Positions 1 to 11,884 are shown, counted from the first letter of the stretch. The stretch: 64,000 bases of DNA from Aquabacterium sp. A3 (GCF_038069945.1 NZ_JBBPEV010000003.1:186001-250000); one strand, 5' to 3'. The notes: generated by a model not told the origin, from the sequence alone. Program-made: numbers and translations.

Positions 1-1
1 G

Positions 2-481
2 GTGATTGAAGAGAGCTGGTTGATCATGGCCTGGGCCGCGTCGCAGCACACCGATCCGGCGGTGCTTCGATGGTGGCAACAGGCTCAGACGAGCGACAAC
101 CTGGCCTTGCTGCACACCAACGATGGGCCGTTCAAGGCCCTGCTGGACCGCCACAAGTACCCTGAGCGATTCGGGCTGCACGAGTCCGATCGCACCCAGG
201 TGGTCGCGCAGGCGGTGGCGGTGCTGTTGATGCCACTGCAGCAGCGACTGCAAGCGGCGCCATGGCTGGGAGGCGACGAGCCCTGTGCCACCGACGTGGC
301 GATCTTTCCGTTTGTCAGGCAGTTCGCTGCCGTATCGCCCGGTGTGTTTCAGGCCTTGCCCCTGCCCGCCGTGCAGGCCTGGCTGGCCCACTGGCAGGGC
401 AGCACCTTGTTCGAGGCCTGCATGCACAAGCAAGCACCCAATGAGGTGGTGGTGATGGGGGCCGGCATCCCCTTGGCCTGA
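2..481 (+). CDS. Glutathione S-transferase-like protein, C-terminal part (partial at 5' end)
   Basis: The reading frame is open from the window edge, so the true start lies upstream; the GTG at base 2 is only the first start-like codon visible. The 159 visible residues resemble the all-helical C-terminal domain of the GST/glutaredoxin-2 superfamily, including a segment like the family N-capping box (CATDVAIFPFVRQF, about residue 95). The thioredoxin-like N-terminal half that would bind glutathione is not in the window, so substrate and activity cannot be judged. The stop is 8 bases before the first possible recG start codon. Family assignment is moderately sure; function is inference. Confidence 0.7.
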   Translation: MIEESWLIMAWAASQHTDPAVLRWWQQAQTSDNLALLHTNDGPFKALLDRHKYPERFGLHESDRTQVVAQAVAVLLMPLQQRLQAAPWLGGDEPCATDVAIFPFVRQFAAVSPGVFQALPLPAVQAWLAHWQGSTLFEACMHKQAPNEVVVMGAGIPLA

Positions 482-549
482 GCACGCCGTTGCGCCGACG
501 GCCCTATCATCCCCGGCATCGACACTTTCTTGCCCGCAAGCGGTTCACC

Positions 550-2661
550 GTGGCGCCACCAGCCTCACCGACCTCGGCTCCGGCCAAATCTGCCCCCCAG
601 CGGGCAATGGAAAAGCTCGGCCTGCTGCGCGACATCGACCTGGCGCTGCACCTGCCGCTGCGCTACGAAGATGAAACCCGCCTGACCCCCTTGCGCGACG
701 CGCGCGATGGCGACACCGTGCAGGTGGAAGGCGTGGTGACCGACAACCGGGTGGAGCAGCGCAGCCGCCGCCAGTTGCTGGTGCGCCTGGACGATGGCAG
801 TGGCGAGGTGCTGCTGCGCTTTCTGAACTTTTACGGCTCTCAGCAAAAGAGCTGGGCCCCTGGCGTACGCTTGCGCGTGCGTGGCGAGTTGCGCCACGGC
901 TTTTGGGGGCGCGAGATGGTGCACCCCACGGTGCGCATCGTGCAGGCCGACACGCCCCTGGCCGAGTCACTCACCCCCATCTACCCCACCGGGGCCGGGC
1001 TGCCCCAGGCCTATTTGCGCAAAGCCGTGGCCTCGGCCTTGCAGCGCGCCCCGCTGGACGAGGTGCTGCCCGAAGGCGCCATGCCGGCGCACTGGCCCCG
1101 CCTCAAGGACGCCCTGAAGGCCCTGCACCACCCGCCGCCCAGTGTGGCCCTGCACGTGCTGGACGACCGCGACCAGCACCCCGCCTGGCAGCGGTTGAAG
1201 CTCGAAGAGCTGCTGGCCCAGCAACTCTCGCAATTGCAAGCCCGGGCCGAGCGCGCGCACCTGCGGGCGCCGGCGCTGCAGGCACAACGCGGGGGGCTGG
1301 CCGATCGCCTGCTGGGCGTGCTGCCGTTTCAGCTCACGGGCGCCCAGCAGCGCGTGGTGGAAGAGATCGCGCAAGACCTGGCCCAGCCACGCCCCATGCA
1401 CCGCCTGCTGCAAGGCGATGTGGGCTCGGGCAAGACCGTGGTGGCCGCGCTGGCCGCCGCCGTGGCCATGGACGCCGGCTGGCAGTGCGCCTTGATGGCG
1501 CCCACCGAGATCCTGGCCGAGCAGCATTTTCGCAAGCTGGTGGGCTGGCTGGAGCCCCTGGGCATCCGCGTGGCCTGGCTCACGGGCAGCCTGCGGGCCA
1601 AGGCCAAGCGCGAGCAGATCGCGGCCGTGGCCTCGGGCGAGGCCCAACTGGTGGTGGGCACCCACGCCGTCATTCAAGACCAGGTGGAGTTTGCCAGGCT
1701 GGGCCTGGCCCTGATCGACGAACAGCACCGCTTTGGCGTGGCCCAGCGCCTGCAATTGCGCCGCAAGCTCGAAAGCCATGAGCTGGAGCCGCACCTGCTG
1801 ATGATGAGCGCCACGCCCATCCCGCGCACCCTGGCCATGACCTTTCTGGCCGACCTGGAGGTCAGCACCATCGACGAGCTGCCGCCTGGGCGCACGCCCA
1901 TCGTCACCAAGGTGTTTGCCGACAGCCGCCGTGAGGAGGTGATCGCCCGCATCCGCGATGAGGTGGCCCGTGGCCGACAGGTGTACTGGGTGTGCCCCCT
2001 GATCGACGAGACCGAAGACAGCGATGCCGCGGCCGATCAGGCGGCCGGGCGCGACAGTGCCCGCCGCAAGCCGCTGGACCTGAGCAACGTGACACAAACC
2101 CATGCCGACCTGAGTGAGGCCTTGCCCGGGGTGGGGGTGGGCCTGCTGCACGGCAAGCTGCCCTCGGCCGAGAAGGCCGAGGTGATGGCGCGGTTCTCGG
2201 CGGGTGAGCTGTCCGTGCTGGTGGCCACCACCGTGATCGAGGTGGGGGTGGACGTGCCCAACGCCAGCCTGATGGTGATCGAACACGCCGAGCGCTTTGG
2301 CCTGAGCCAGCTGCACCAGTTGCGCGGCCGGGTGGGGCGCGGCGCGGTGGCCAGTGTGTGTGTGCTGCTGTATGCGCCGCCCCTGTCGGATTCGGGCAAG
2401 CAGCGCCTCAAGGCGATGGTGGAGACCACCGACGGCTTCGAGATCGCCCGGCGCGATCTGGCCATCCGTGGCCCGGGCGAGTTCATGGGCGCGCGCCAGT
2501 CGGGCGCAGCCTTGCTGCGTTTTGCCAGCCTGGAAGATGACCAGCCCCTGATCGAGCAGGCTCGGCGCACGGCCGCATGGTTGCTGCGCGAACATCCCCA
2601 CGCGGCGCAACGGCATGTGGCCCGGTGGCTGGGGGCCAAGTCCGAGTTCCTCAAAGCCTGA
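550..2661 (+). CDS. recG: ATP-dependent DNA helicase RecG
   Basis: RecG is a superfamily 2 helicase that regresses stalled replication forks and branch-migrates Holliday junctions. The N-terminal part (about residues 40-150) has the OB-fold wedge (VEGVVTDNRVE, LVRLDDGSGEVLLRF). Walker A is GDVGSGKT at about residue 289, the DExH box is DEQHRFG near 390, and the motif VI region is QLRGRVGRG. The C-terminal TRG-like segment FEIARRDLAIRGPGEFMG is present. I chose the GTG at 550, giving 703 residues, normal for the family; a TTG at 490 would add 20 basic residues not typical of RecG. The gene is followed after 25 bases by oxyR, a recG-oxyR order that I recall from other beta- and gammaproteobacteria. 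Confidence 0.95.
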   Translation: MAPPASPTSAPAKSAPQRAMEKLGLLRDIDLALHLPLRYEDETRLTPLRDARDGDTVQVEGVVTDNRVEQRSRRQLLVRLDDGSGEVLLRFLNFYGSQQKSWAPGVRLRVRGELRHGFWGREMVHPTVRIVQADTPLAESLTPIYPTGAGLPQAYLRKAVASALQRAPLDEVLPEGAMPAHWPRLKDALKALHHPPPSVALHVLDDRDQHPAWQRLKLEELLAQQLSQLQARAERAHLRAPALQAQRGGLADRLLGVLPFQLTGAQQRVVEEIAQDLAQPRPMHRLLQGDVGSGKTVVAALAAAVAMDAGWQCALMAPTEILAEQHFRKLVGWLEPLGIRVAWLTGSLRAKAKREQIAAVASGEAQLVVGTHAVIQDQVEFARLGLALIDEQHRFGVAQRLQLRRKLESHELEPHLLMMSATPIPRTLAMTFLADLEVSTIDELPPGRTPIVTKVFADSRREEVIARIRDEVARGRQVYWVCPLIDETEDSDAAADQAAGRDSARRKPLDLSNVTQTHADLSEALPGVGVGLLHGKLPSAEKAEVMARFSAGELSVLVATTVIEVGVDVPNASLMVIEHAERFGLSQLHQLRGRVGRGAVASVCVLLYAPPLSDSGKQRLKAMVETTDGFEIARRDLAIRGPGEFMGARQSGAALLRFASLEDDQPLIEQARRTAAWLLREHPHAAQRHVARWLGAKSEFLKA

Positions 2662-2674
2662 TCGAGGCCTGGCG

Positions 2675-2680
2675 TAAGAT
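2675..2680 (+). promoter_or_regulatory. -10-like hexamer immediately upstream of oxyR
   Basis: TAAGAT lies six bases before the oxyR ATG and no Shine-Dalgarno sequence separates them. If used, transcription would start at or next to the A of the start codon, giving a leaderless mRNA. No good -35 element is visible, so the call is tentative. Confidence 0.3.
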
Positions 2681-2686
2681 TCCTGC

Positions 2687-3610
2687 ATGACCCTGACCGA
2701 ACTTCGATACATCGTGGCCGTGGCGCGCGAAAAGCATTTTGGGCGTGCCGCTGAAGCCTGCTTCGTTTCGCAACCCACCCTGTCGGTGGCCGTCAAGAAG
2801 CTGGAAGAAGAGCTCGACGTCAAGCTGTTCGAGCGCGGCTCGGCCGAAGTCAGCGTCACGCCGCTGGGTGAAGAGATTGTTCGCCAGGCACAGGCCGTGC
2901 TGGAGCAGGCCCAGGCCATCAAGGAGATTGCCAAGCGCGGCAAGGACCCGCTGGCGGGCCCCTTGCGACTCGGGGTCATCTACACCATCGGGCCCTACCT
3001 GTTGCCCGATCTGGTGCGCGCTGCGATTGCACGTGTGCCGCAGATGCCGCTCATCCTTCAGGAGAATTTCACCGTCAAGCTGCTGGACATGCTCCGCACC
3101 GGCGAGCTGGACTGCGCCATCCTGGCCGAGCCATTCATGGACACCAACCTGGCGATGGCGCCGCTGTACGAAGAGCCCTTCATGGTCGCCGTGCCGCGCT
3201 CACACCCCATGGCCGAGCGCGATGCCATCAACGCCGAAGAACTCAAACGCGAGACCATGCTGCTGCTGGGCTCAGGCCACTGCTTCCGCGACCACGTGCT
3301 CGAGGTGTGTCCTGAGTTCGCGCGGTTTTCCAGCGACGCAGAGGGCATTCGCAAGAGCTTCGAAGGCTCTTCGCTGGAAACCATCAAATACATGGTGGCC
3401 GCAGGCATGGGCGTGACCGTGGTGCCCCGTTTATCGGTGCCGCCCGAACCCCATCCCTACATCAAGTTCATCCCGTTCGAGGGCCACCCGCCCACGCGTC
3501 GGGTCGTGCTGGTGTGGCGCCGCAGCTTCACGCGCTACGAGGCCATCGCCGCGTTGCGCAATGCCGTTTACGACTGCCCGCTGGAAGGGGTCACTCGTTT
3601 GTCGGAGTGA
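2687..3610 (+). CDS. oxyR: Hydrogen-peroxide-responsive LysR-type regulator OxyR
   Basis: OxyR is a LysR-family transcription factor activated by an intramolecular disulfide formed on exposure to peroxide. The N-terminal winged helix-turn-helix spans about residues 1-60 (FGRAAEACFVSQPTLSVAVKKL), followed by a linker helix and a type 2 periplasmic-binding-like effector domain. The redox cysteines are conserved: Cys199 in GSGHCFRDH and Cys208 in LEVCPEF, the same numbers as in E. coli OxyR. The 307-residue length is normal. The 3' end overlaps the convergent membrane-protein gene by about 20 bases. LysR regulators often repress their own promoter; no operator was identified here. Confidence 0.95.
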   Translation: MTLTELRYIVAVAREKHFGRAAEACFVSQPTLSVAVKKLEEELDVKLFERGSAEVSVTPLGEEIVRQAQAVLEQAQAIKEIAKRGKDPLAGPLRLGVIYTIGPYLLPDLVRAAIARVPQMPLILQENFTVKLLDMLRTGELDCAILAEPFMDTNLAMAPLYEEPFMVAVPRSHPMAERDAINAEELKRETMLLLGSGHCFRDHVLEVCPEFARFSSDAEGIRKSFEGSSLETIKYMVAAGMGVTVVPRLSVPPEPHPYIKFIPFEGHPPTRRVVLVWRRSFTRYEAIAALRNAVYDCPLEGVTRLSE

Positions 3611-4385
3611 GGTTTTCGGCGGTTTCCGACTCGAAACAATCGACCACCGTGAAGTACAGCGAGCCATAAAAGGCCGAGAACAGCCACAGACCGGCCGACA
3701 CGGCCAGCAGGCTGCTGAGCACATCGGGCAGGGCGGCGAACACCAGGCGATCGACCACCACCAGCAGGGCGACGCTCAACAGCCATGCCGCGCCATACAC
3801 CAGGAAAGCCCCAAGGTTGCGCCATGTGGCCACGATGCTGAAAAACAGGGCCTTGGTCACCGGCAGACGCATCCAGAAGATCAACGCTGGGGTGTGCCAG
3901 AACATCAGGCTCACGGGCAGGCTCAGGGCCACCCGCCACAAGAGATCGCGCTGCACGTCGGGGTGTGAGACCACCTCGGAGGCGGTTTTGGACTGCTCGA
4001 TGACCTGGCCCAGCACGTCAGCGCCGGGGCCCAACAGGTGGGCCAGCTGCATGATCGCCAGCGTGGCCAGCACATAAGCCCCACCCAGCTGGGCAAACTG
4101 TTGTCTGGGGCTGTCGGTGGGGCGCACGGCTTCGATCAGCACGCCGGGGGTCACGCGTTGCTGCTGCACCACCCGCCGCGTGGCCAACATGAAACCCATC
4201 CACATCAGCGGCATGGCCGCCACCACCAGCAGTGGCCCCAGCACAGGCAAGCCTGCCAGCAAGATGCCCGTGGACACGACCAGCCCCAGCAGGCCCATGA
4301 AATGGAGCGGCTGCCGGCGGGCCACATCCAGCCCACGGCGCCACCAGACCAGCCCCTGGCTGGCTGCAACAATGCGTAACTTCAT
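3591..4385 (-). CDS. BPSS1780-type multi-pass inner-membrane protein
   Basis: This is a roughly 264-residue protein with several strongly hydrophobic stretches (for example LLGLVVSTGILLAGLPVLGP, YVLATLAIMQLAHLL, AAWLLSVALLVVVDRLV, LLAVSAGLWLFSAFY), predicting five or six membrane helices. It resembles the uncharacterised BPSS1780 family of betaproteobacteria; no function is established. I chose the ATG of MKLRIV at 4385 because it forms an ATGA overlap with the stop of thrB, indicating translational coupling; an upstream start at 4403 would lie inside thrB. The 3' end overlaps oxyR on the opposite strand. Family match is from memory of sequence character. Confidence 0.75.
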   Translation of the reverse strand: MKLRIVAASQGLVWWRRGLDVARRQPLHFMGLLGLVVSTGILLAGLPVLGPLLVVAAMPLMWMGFMLATRRVVQQQRVTPGVLIEAVRPTDSPRQQFAQLGGAYVLATLAIMQLAHLLGPGADVLGQVIEQSKTASEVVSHPDVQRDLLWRVALSLPVSLMFWHTPALIFWMRLPVTKALFFSIVATWRNLGAFLVYGAAWLLSVALLVVVDRLVFAALPDVLSSLLAVSAGLWLFSAFYGSLYFTVVDCFESETAENLTPTNE

Positions 4386-5350
4386 GGGCGCTGATAGTGC
4401 CACGCGCTGGCCGCCGGGTGTCGGCGCAGTCGCAACACCCGTTCAAAATGGGCGGGATCATGGGCCTGCAGCATCGAGGCCTGGCGCGGCAGGTGGAAGT
4501 CCCACAAGCGCGAGGTCCAAAAGCGCAGGGCAGCGGCCCTCAGCAGGGCGGGCATCAGCCCCAACTCATCGTCCGTCAGGCGACGCTCGGCATCGTAGGC
4601 CGCCACAAACGCCTGGGCACGCTGCGCGTCGAGCGCGCCGGTCGACAACTCGATGCACCAGTCATTCAGGCACACGGCAATGTCGAACAGCCAGGTGTCA
4701 AAGCCGGCAAAGTAAAAATCGAAGAAACCGCCCAGCTGCGGCCCGTCGAACATGACGTTGTCGCGAAAGAGGTCGGCATGGATGGGCCCACGGGGCAAGG
4801 CCTGGTACGGCGCCTGCTGGGCCAGCGCTTGCTGGAACGCCAGCTCGTCATCGATCATCGTGGCCTGGTCGGCGCTGAGGAAGGGGCGCACCACAGGCAC
4901 CGTGTCGGTCCACCATGCCAGCCCTCGCAGGTTGGGCTGTTCATGCGGGTAGTCGCGGCCGGCCAGGTGCATGCGTGCCAGCATGGCGCCCACCTGCGCA
5001 CACTCGGCGGGGCCCGGGCTCAGCTGGTTGGCCCCCTTCAGTCGCGTGACCACCGCCGCCGGCTTGCCCTTGAGGCTCAGCAGGATCTCGCCGCGCTGAT
5101 CGGGCTGGGGGGCGGGCACCGGGATGCCTCGCCGCGCCAGGTGGTCCATCAGGTGCAGGTAAAAGGGCAATTGCTCGAAGCTCAGCCGCTCGAACAGCGT
5201 CAGCACGTACTCGCCCCGGTCGGTGGTGACGAAGTAGTTGGTGTTCTCGATCCCGGATGTGGCCCCCTTGAGCAGTTGCAGGGTGCCCAGGTTCAGGGTG
5301 TCGAGCAGGGATTGGGCTTCCTGCGGGGTGACGTCGGTGAAAACAGCCAT
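4382..5350 (-). CDS. thrB: Homoserine kinase (aminoglycoside-phosphotransferase-type ThrB)
   Basis: The protein phosphorylates L-homoserine in threonine biosynthesis and belongs to the protein-kinase-like APH fold rather than the GHMP fold of E. coli ThrB. At 322 residues it has the family start (MAVFTDVTPQEAQSLL), the nucleotide-binding lobe TSGIENTNYFV, the catalytic loop GPIHADLFRDNVMF with Asp and Asn, and the metal-binding DFYFAGFDTWLFD. Its stop overlaps the start of the membrane-protein gene in an ATGA, so the two are probably cotranscribed. No Shine-Dalgarno sequence is obvious before the ATG. Confidence 0.92.
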   Translation of the reverse strand: MAVFTDVTPQEAQSLLDTLNLGTLQLLKGATSGIENTNYFVTTDRGEYVLTLFERLSFEQLPFYLHLMDHLARRGIPVPAPQPDQRGEILLSLKGKPAAVVTRLKGANQLSPGPAECAQVGAMLARMHLAGRDYPHEQPNLRGLAWWTDTVPVVRPFLSADQATMIDDELAFQQALAQQAPYQALPRGPIHADLFRDNVMFDGPQLGGFFDFYFAGFDTWLFDIAVCLNDWCIELSTGALDAQRAQAFVAAYDAERRLTDDELGLMPALLRAAALRFWTSRLWDFHLPRQASMLQAHDPAHFERVLRLRRHPAASAWHYQRP

Positions 5351-5571
5351 GAGCGGGTGCGGGGGTCGAGAAGGGGGGAAATCCTGTCAGGGTGAGCCCC
5401 TGAACGCCATCTGAGAGGGCCTGTTTAGGCGTAAACCCTCAGCGGCTACGGGATGCCAAGGGCTGGATTGTAGAAGTCCATGTGGCAGACTCAGCAAAAT
5501 TCCGATGCGCTGCAGTCGTTTCGTCGTCCGCAGCGTGTTGCCACCCCCTCACGAGCACCTGGCCCGACACC

Positions 5572-6186
5572 ATGAGCAAGATCGTTTCCCGCACTGTTTC
5601 GTCCATCGCTGCCGCCCTGCCTCTGGCCCTGGCCCTGATCGGTTCTTCGGCCTCGGCCCAGACGCTGACCCCTCAGCCTCGCACCTTGGGCATCTATGCC
5701 GGTATCAACGCGGGCGTGGGCGTGTACGAATGGGACTGCGGCACCAGCTGTGGCCGCACCGCCTTCAGCGGCAAGCTGTTCGGTGGCAAGCGCCTCACGC
5801 CGGGTTTGGCCGCCGAGGTCAACTACATGTTCTTCGGCCGCGTGGACAACGCCAACGAGCCGGGCCTGGCAGCCACCACCAACATCGCAGCAGAAGAGCG
5901 CAAGGCCTCGGCCATCACCCTGGGCATCAACTGGGAAGTCGAGCTGCTGCACGACGTGACCAACCACCTGCGCATCGGCGTGGCACGTGTCAAGCGCGAA
6001 CAAGACATTGCTCGCCCCAGTGGCGCCGTCGAGTCGGTCTCCAGCTACCGCACCGCCCCGCACGTGGGCGCTGGGCTGTCGCTGCAGGTGGTGCGTGATC
6101 TGCGCATCAACACCAACTTCGACTACATCATTGACGGCCAAGACAGCCTGTACCTGTTCTCGGTCGGTGGCTCGATGGAATTCTGA
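5572..6186 (+). CDS. Outer-membrane beta-barrel protein
   Basis: The protein is about 204 residues. A signal peptide with basic N-terminus and hydrophobic core ends at SSASAQT (cleavage near residue 30). The rest alternates polar and hydrophobic residues in short strands (YAGINAGVGVYEW, LAAEVNYMFFG, ITLGINWEVELL, LRIGVARVKR, HVGAGLSLQVV) and ends in a C-terminal phenylalanine (SVGGSMEF), the usual BAM recognition signature. Two cysteines near residue 57 (DCGTSCG) could form a disulfide in an extracellular loop. I chose the ATG of MSKIV because the upstream frame lacks signal-peptide character. The barrel topology is well supported; a transport or adhesion role is unknown. Confidence 0.8.
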   Translation: MSKIVSRTVSSIAAALPLALALIGSSASAQTLTPQPRTLGIYAGINAGVGVYEWDCGTSCGRTAFSGKLFGGKRLTPGLAAEVNYMFFGRVDNANEPGLAATTNIAAEERKASAITLGINWEVELLHDVTNHLRIGVARVKREQDIARPSGAVESVSSYRTAPHVGAGLSLQVVRDLRINTNFDYIIDGQDSLYLFSVGGSMEF

Positions 6187-6228
6187 TCACCCGGGCCGTG
6201 CGCTGCACGGCCACCGCAGGGTGATTTC
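6186..6228 (+). terminator. Nested inverted repeat after the beta-barrel gene
   Basis: An inner perfect repeat GGCCGTGC/GCACGGCC (6194-6212, 3-base loop) is enclosed by an outer repeat ATCACCC/GGGTGAT (6186-6225), followed by a short TTT. It probably acts as an intrinsic terminator before polA, although the T-run is weak. Confidence 0.45.
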
Positions 6229-6232
6229 ACCG

Positions 6233-6238
6233 CACAAT
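6233..6238 (+). promoter_or_regulatory. -10-like hexamer immediately upstream of polA
   Basis: CACAAT lies seven bases before the polA ATG. Transcription from it would start within a base or two of the start codon. No convincing -35 is visible; evidence is positional and by analogy with oxyR, ybgC, murJ and alr in this window. Confidence 0.3.
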
Positions 6239-6245
6239 CCGGGGC

Positions 6246-9122
<2,877 letters not shown>

Positions 9123-9164
9123 CGCTGGCGGGCTGACGCCCCAGCGATGGTGGGTGTCACGGAA

Positions 9165-9198
9165 CTGTCATCAATCCGACGCCTCCAATCGATAAACT
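9165..9198 (+). promoter_or_regulatory. Probable PhoB box and -10 element of ppk1
   Basis: CTGTCATCAATCCGACGC (9165-9182) matches the enterobacterial PhoB consensus (CTGTCAT, AT-rich 4-mer, CTGTCAY) at about 14 of 18 positions. TAAACT (9193-9198) follows ten bases later, the spacing at which a Pho box replaces the -35 element. Transcription would begin near 9205, upstream of the chosen ppk1 start. The match was made by eye against the E. coli consensus. Confidence 0.5.
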
Positions 9199-9248
9199 TG
9201 ACGCGGCCGGCGTCATGCCGGTTTTTCGATGGTTTTCTTGGAGGATGT

Positions 9249-11327
9249 GTGCCGTTTCCCGTGGTTTCGCCTGTGGTGTCGAATGTGAAATTGCTCAGCC
9301 GTGAGCAGGCCATCCTGGAGTTCAACCGGCGGGTGCTGGCCCAGGCGCAGCGCGATGACGTGCCCCTGCTGGAGCGCTTGCGCTACATCTGCATCGTCTC
9401 GTCCAACCTGGACGAGTTCTTCGAGGTGCGATTTGCCGACGTTCTGGAAGCCGCACGCACCCCTGGCATCGGCATCGGACGCGATGAGGTGGCCCTGGCC
9501 ACCAACCTGGCCCAGGCGCTGGTGGAAGACCAATACCGGGTGTTCAACGATGAGTTGGCCCCGGCCCTGCAAGCCGCCGGCATCTGGATCCTCAACCATG
9601 CCGATCGCAATGCCGCCCAGCGCGAGTGGGTGGCCAGCTTCTTTCGCAAACAGGTTCAGCCCCTGTTGGTGCCCATCGGGCTGGACCCGTCGCATCCGTT
9701 TCCTCAGGTCGCCAACAAGTCACTGAACTTCATCGTGCGCCTGGGCGGCCAGGACGCCTTCGGGCGAGACAACGACATCGCCATCGTCCGGATTCCACGC
9801 GTGCTGCCGCGGGTGATCCGCCTGCCTGCGCACCTGGTGGACCCCGGTCAGCAGGCGTTTGTGCTGCTGTCCAGCATCATCCGGGCGCACCTGGAAGAAC
9901 TCTTTCCGGGACGTGACATCCATGCCTTTTCGCAGTTTCGCATCACCCGCGATTCCGACATCGAGGTGGACGAAGACGATGTGACCGACTTGCGGCAAGC
10001 CCTGCGCTCCAAGATGAGCACCCGCCAGTTTGGGCGCGCCGTGCGGCTGGAGGTGGTGCGCTCATGCCCTGACGACCTCACCGCGTTCCTCGTGGAGCAA
10101 TTCGACATCGACCCGCAGGCCGTGTTCAGGGTGCATGGGCCGGTGAACCTGGTGCGCTTGACGCAACTCATCGACCAGGCCGATGCGCCGCACCTGCGGT
10201 TCCCCGACTACATGCCGGGCTGGCCTGAGGGCCTGCCCACCACGGGATTGTTTCAGCACGTGCGTCACCATGACTGCCTGTTGCACCACCCGTTCGAATC
10301 CTTTGACGCCGTGGTGCAGTTCTTGCGCGAGGCCGTCTACGACCCGGACGTGCTGGCCATCAAGCAGACCATCTACCGTACCGGCAGTCAGTCGGTGTTG
10401 ATGGAGCTGCTGCTGGAGGCCGTGCGCCGAGGCAAAGAGGTGCTGGCCGTGGTCGAGCTCAAGGCACGCTTCGACGAAGAGGCCAATATCAACTGGGCCG
10501 AGCGTCTGGAGGCCCTGGGTGCCCAGGTGGTTTACGGTGTCGTGGGGCTCAAGACCCACGGCAAGATGATGCTGATCACGCGTCGCGAAGGGCACCGGCT
10601 GCGCCGCTACGCCCACCTGTCTACCGGCAACTACAACCCGCGCACGGCCCGCTTGTACACCGATGTGGGGTACCTGACGGCCAGCCCTGAGTTGACGCAC
10701 GACATCGACACGGTGTTTCAGCAACTGTCCAGCCTGACGCAACTGCGTCCACCCAGGCAACTGCTGCTGGCCCCCTTCAATCTGCAGACCCAGATGCTGC
10801 GCCTGATCGAGCGCGTGGCCGATGCCGCGCGAGCAGGGCGGCCGGGGCGCATCGTCGTCAAGGTCAACTCCCTGACCGATGAGGTGCTGGTGCACGAGCT
10901 CGTCAGGGCCGGCCAGGCCGGTGCCCACATTGACCTCATCGTCCGGGGCGCCTGCATCCTGCCACCCGGCCTGGAGGGGCTCACCGACCGCATCCGCGTC
11001 CGGTCGGTGGTGGGACGCATGCTGGAGCACACCCGCGTGTTTTATTTCCGCTGGGGTGATGCCGAGCACGAAGAGCAGCTCTACCTGTCCAGCGCCGACT
11101 GGATGAATCGCAACATGACCCGCCGTGTGGAGGTGGCCTGGCCGGTGCGTCATCCTGCCTTGCGCCAGCGCGTGATTGACGAGTGCCTCATTCCCTACTT
11201 GCTGGATGCGCGAGACGCCTGGCGCCAGCTGCCAGACGGTCGCTATGAGCGTGTGCCCCCCACCGGGCACAGCGCCCAGCAAGCCCTGATGGCCCGACAT
11301 CACGACCGTCATCCGACCGACACCTGA
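9249..11327 (+). CDS. ppk: Polyphosphate kinase 1
   Basis: PPK1 reversibly polymerises the gamma-phosphate of ATP into polyphosphate and autophosphorylates on histidine. The catalytic histidine is visible in LKTHGKMMLITR (about residue 437), and a second conserved histidine in YAHLSTGNYNPRTA. The N-terminal helical domain starts with LLSREQAILEFNRRVL. I prefer the GTG at 9249, preceded by GGAGG with short spacing, giving about 692 residues, close to family size; an ATG at 9147 would lie upstream of the predicted transcription start. GTG codons at 9261 and 9273 are alternatives. sixA follows after 38 bases and is likely in the same unit. Confidence 0.93.
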   Translation: MPFPVVSPVVSNVKLLSREQAILEFNRRVLAQAQRDDVPLLERLRYICIVSSNLDEFFEVRFADVLEAARTPGIGIGRDEVALATNLAQALVEDQYRVFNDELAPALQAAGIWILNHADRNAAQREWVASFFRKQVQPLLVPIGLDPSHPFPQVANKSLNFIVRLGGQDAFGRDNDIAIVRIPRVLPRVIRLPAHLVDPGQQAFVLLSSIIRAHLEELFPGRDIHAFSQFRITRDSDIEVDEDDVTDLRQALRSKMSTRQFGRAVRLEVVRSCPDDLTAFLVEQFDIDPQAVFRVHGPVNLVRLTQLIDQADAPHLRFPDYMPGWPEGLPTTGLFQHVRHHDCLLHHPFESFDAVVQFLREAVYDPDVLAIKQTIYRTGSQSVLMELLLEAVRRGKEVLAVVELKARFDEEANINWAERLEALGAQVVYGVVGLKTHGKMMLITRREGHRLRRYAHLSTGNYNPRTARLYTDVGYLTASPELTHDIDTVFQQLSSLTQLRPPRQLLLAPFNLQTQMLRLIERVADAARAGRPGRIVVKVNSLTDEVLVHELVRAGQAGAHIDLIVRGACILPPGLEGLTDRIRVRSVVGRMLEHTRVFYFRWGDAEHEEQLYLSSADWMNRNMTRRVEVAWPVRHPALRQRVIDECLIPYLLDARDAWRQLPDGRYERVPPTGHSAQQALMARHHDRHPTDT

Positions 11328-11365
11328 GCCTGCTACGCTGGCCTGCACCGCACCGGAGACCTGAC

Positions 11366-11884
11366 ATGGACCTGATCCTGTGGCGCCACGCGCAGGCCGA
11401 AGCCCTGCCCCTGTCGGACGAGTTGACCCGCCAGGCGCAGGCGGGTGAGTCCGTCACCATCCAGATCGACTGGCAGGCCGACCTGGCCCGCGTTCTGACG
11501 GCCAAAGGCCAGCGCCAGGCCGAGCGCATGGCCGTGTGGCTCAACGCCCGTTTGCCTGAAGGCACGCGGGTGCTGGTCAGCCCGGCGCAGCGCACCCAGC
11601 AAACCGCGCTGGCCTTGGGGCGTTCGTACAAGACCGTGGCCTCCATTCATCCTCAGGCGTCGGTGGACGATCTGCTGGCGGCCGCCCGTTGGCCTGATGC
11701 GCGCACCCCGGCCTTGATCGTGGGGCACCAGCCCGCACTGGGGCAACTGGCCGCGCGCCTGCTGACCGGCCAGGATCTGGCCTGGTCGGTCAAGAAGGGG
11801 GGCGTCTGGTGGCTGCGCTCACGTGAGCGGGACGGACAGAGTCAACTGTTGTTGCACGCGGTGCAGAACCCCGACAGCCTCTGA
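11366..11884 (+). CDS. sixA: SixA-type phosphohistidine phosphatase (histidine phosphatase family)
   Basis: A 172-residue member of the histidine phosphatase superfamily. The signature RHAQAE begins at residue 7, with His8 as the probable phosphorylated nucleophile; the second catalytic-box histidine is in LIVGHQPALGQ. SixA in E. coli acts on phosphohistidine of phosphotransfer proteins, but small members of this family vary in substrate. GGAGA lies upstream of the ATG. The position directly after ppk1 suggests coupling to phosphate metabolism, which is inference. CTGATC/GATCAG forms a small hairpin at the stop. Confidence 0.82.
   Translation: MDLILWRHAQAEALPLSDELTRQAQAGESVTIQIDWQADLARVLTAKGQRQAERMAVWLNARLPEGTRVLVSPAQRTQQTALALGRSYKTVASIHPQASVDDLLAAARWPDARTPALIVGHQPALGQLAARLLTGQDLAWSVKKGGVWWLRSRERDGQSQLLLHAVQNPDSL

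Noticed and set aside
967..2979. A 670-codon minus-strand frame antisense to recG and oxyR
   Set aside because: Its translation is low complexity (Gln/His/Gly/Ala) and crosses two clearly real genes; no family signature.
9147..9248. Upstream ATG for ppk1
   Set aside because: The PhoB-like box and -10 lie inside this stretch, so a transcript from that promoter could not include it; the added residues have no PPK similarity.
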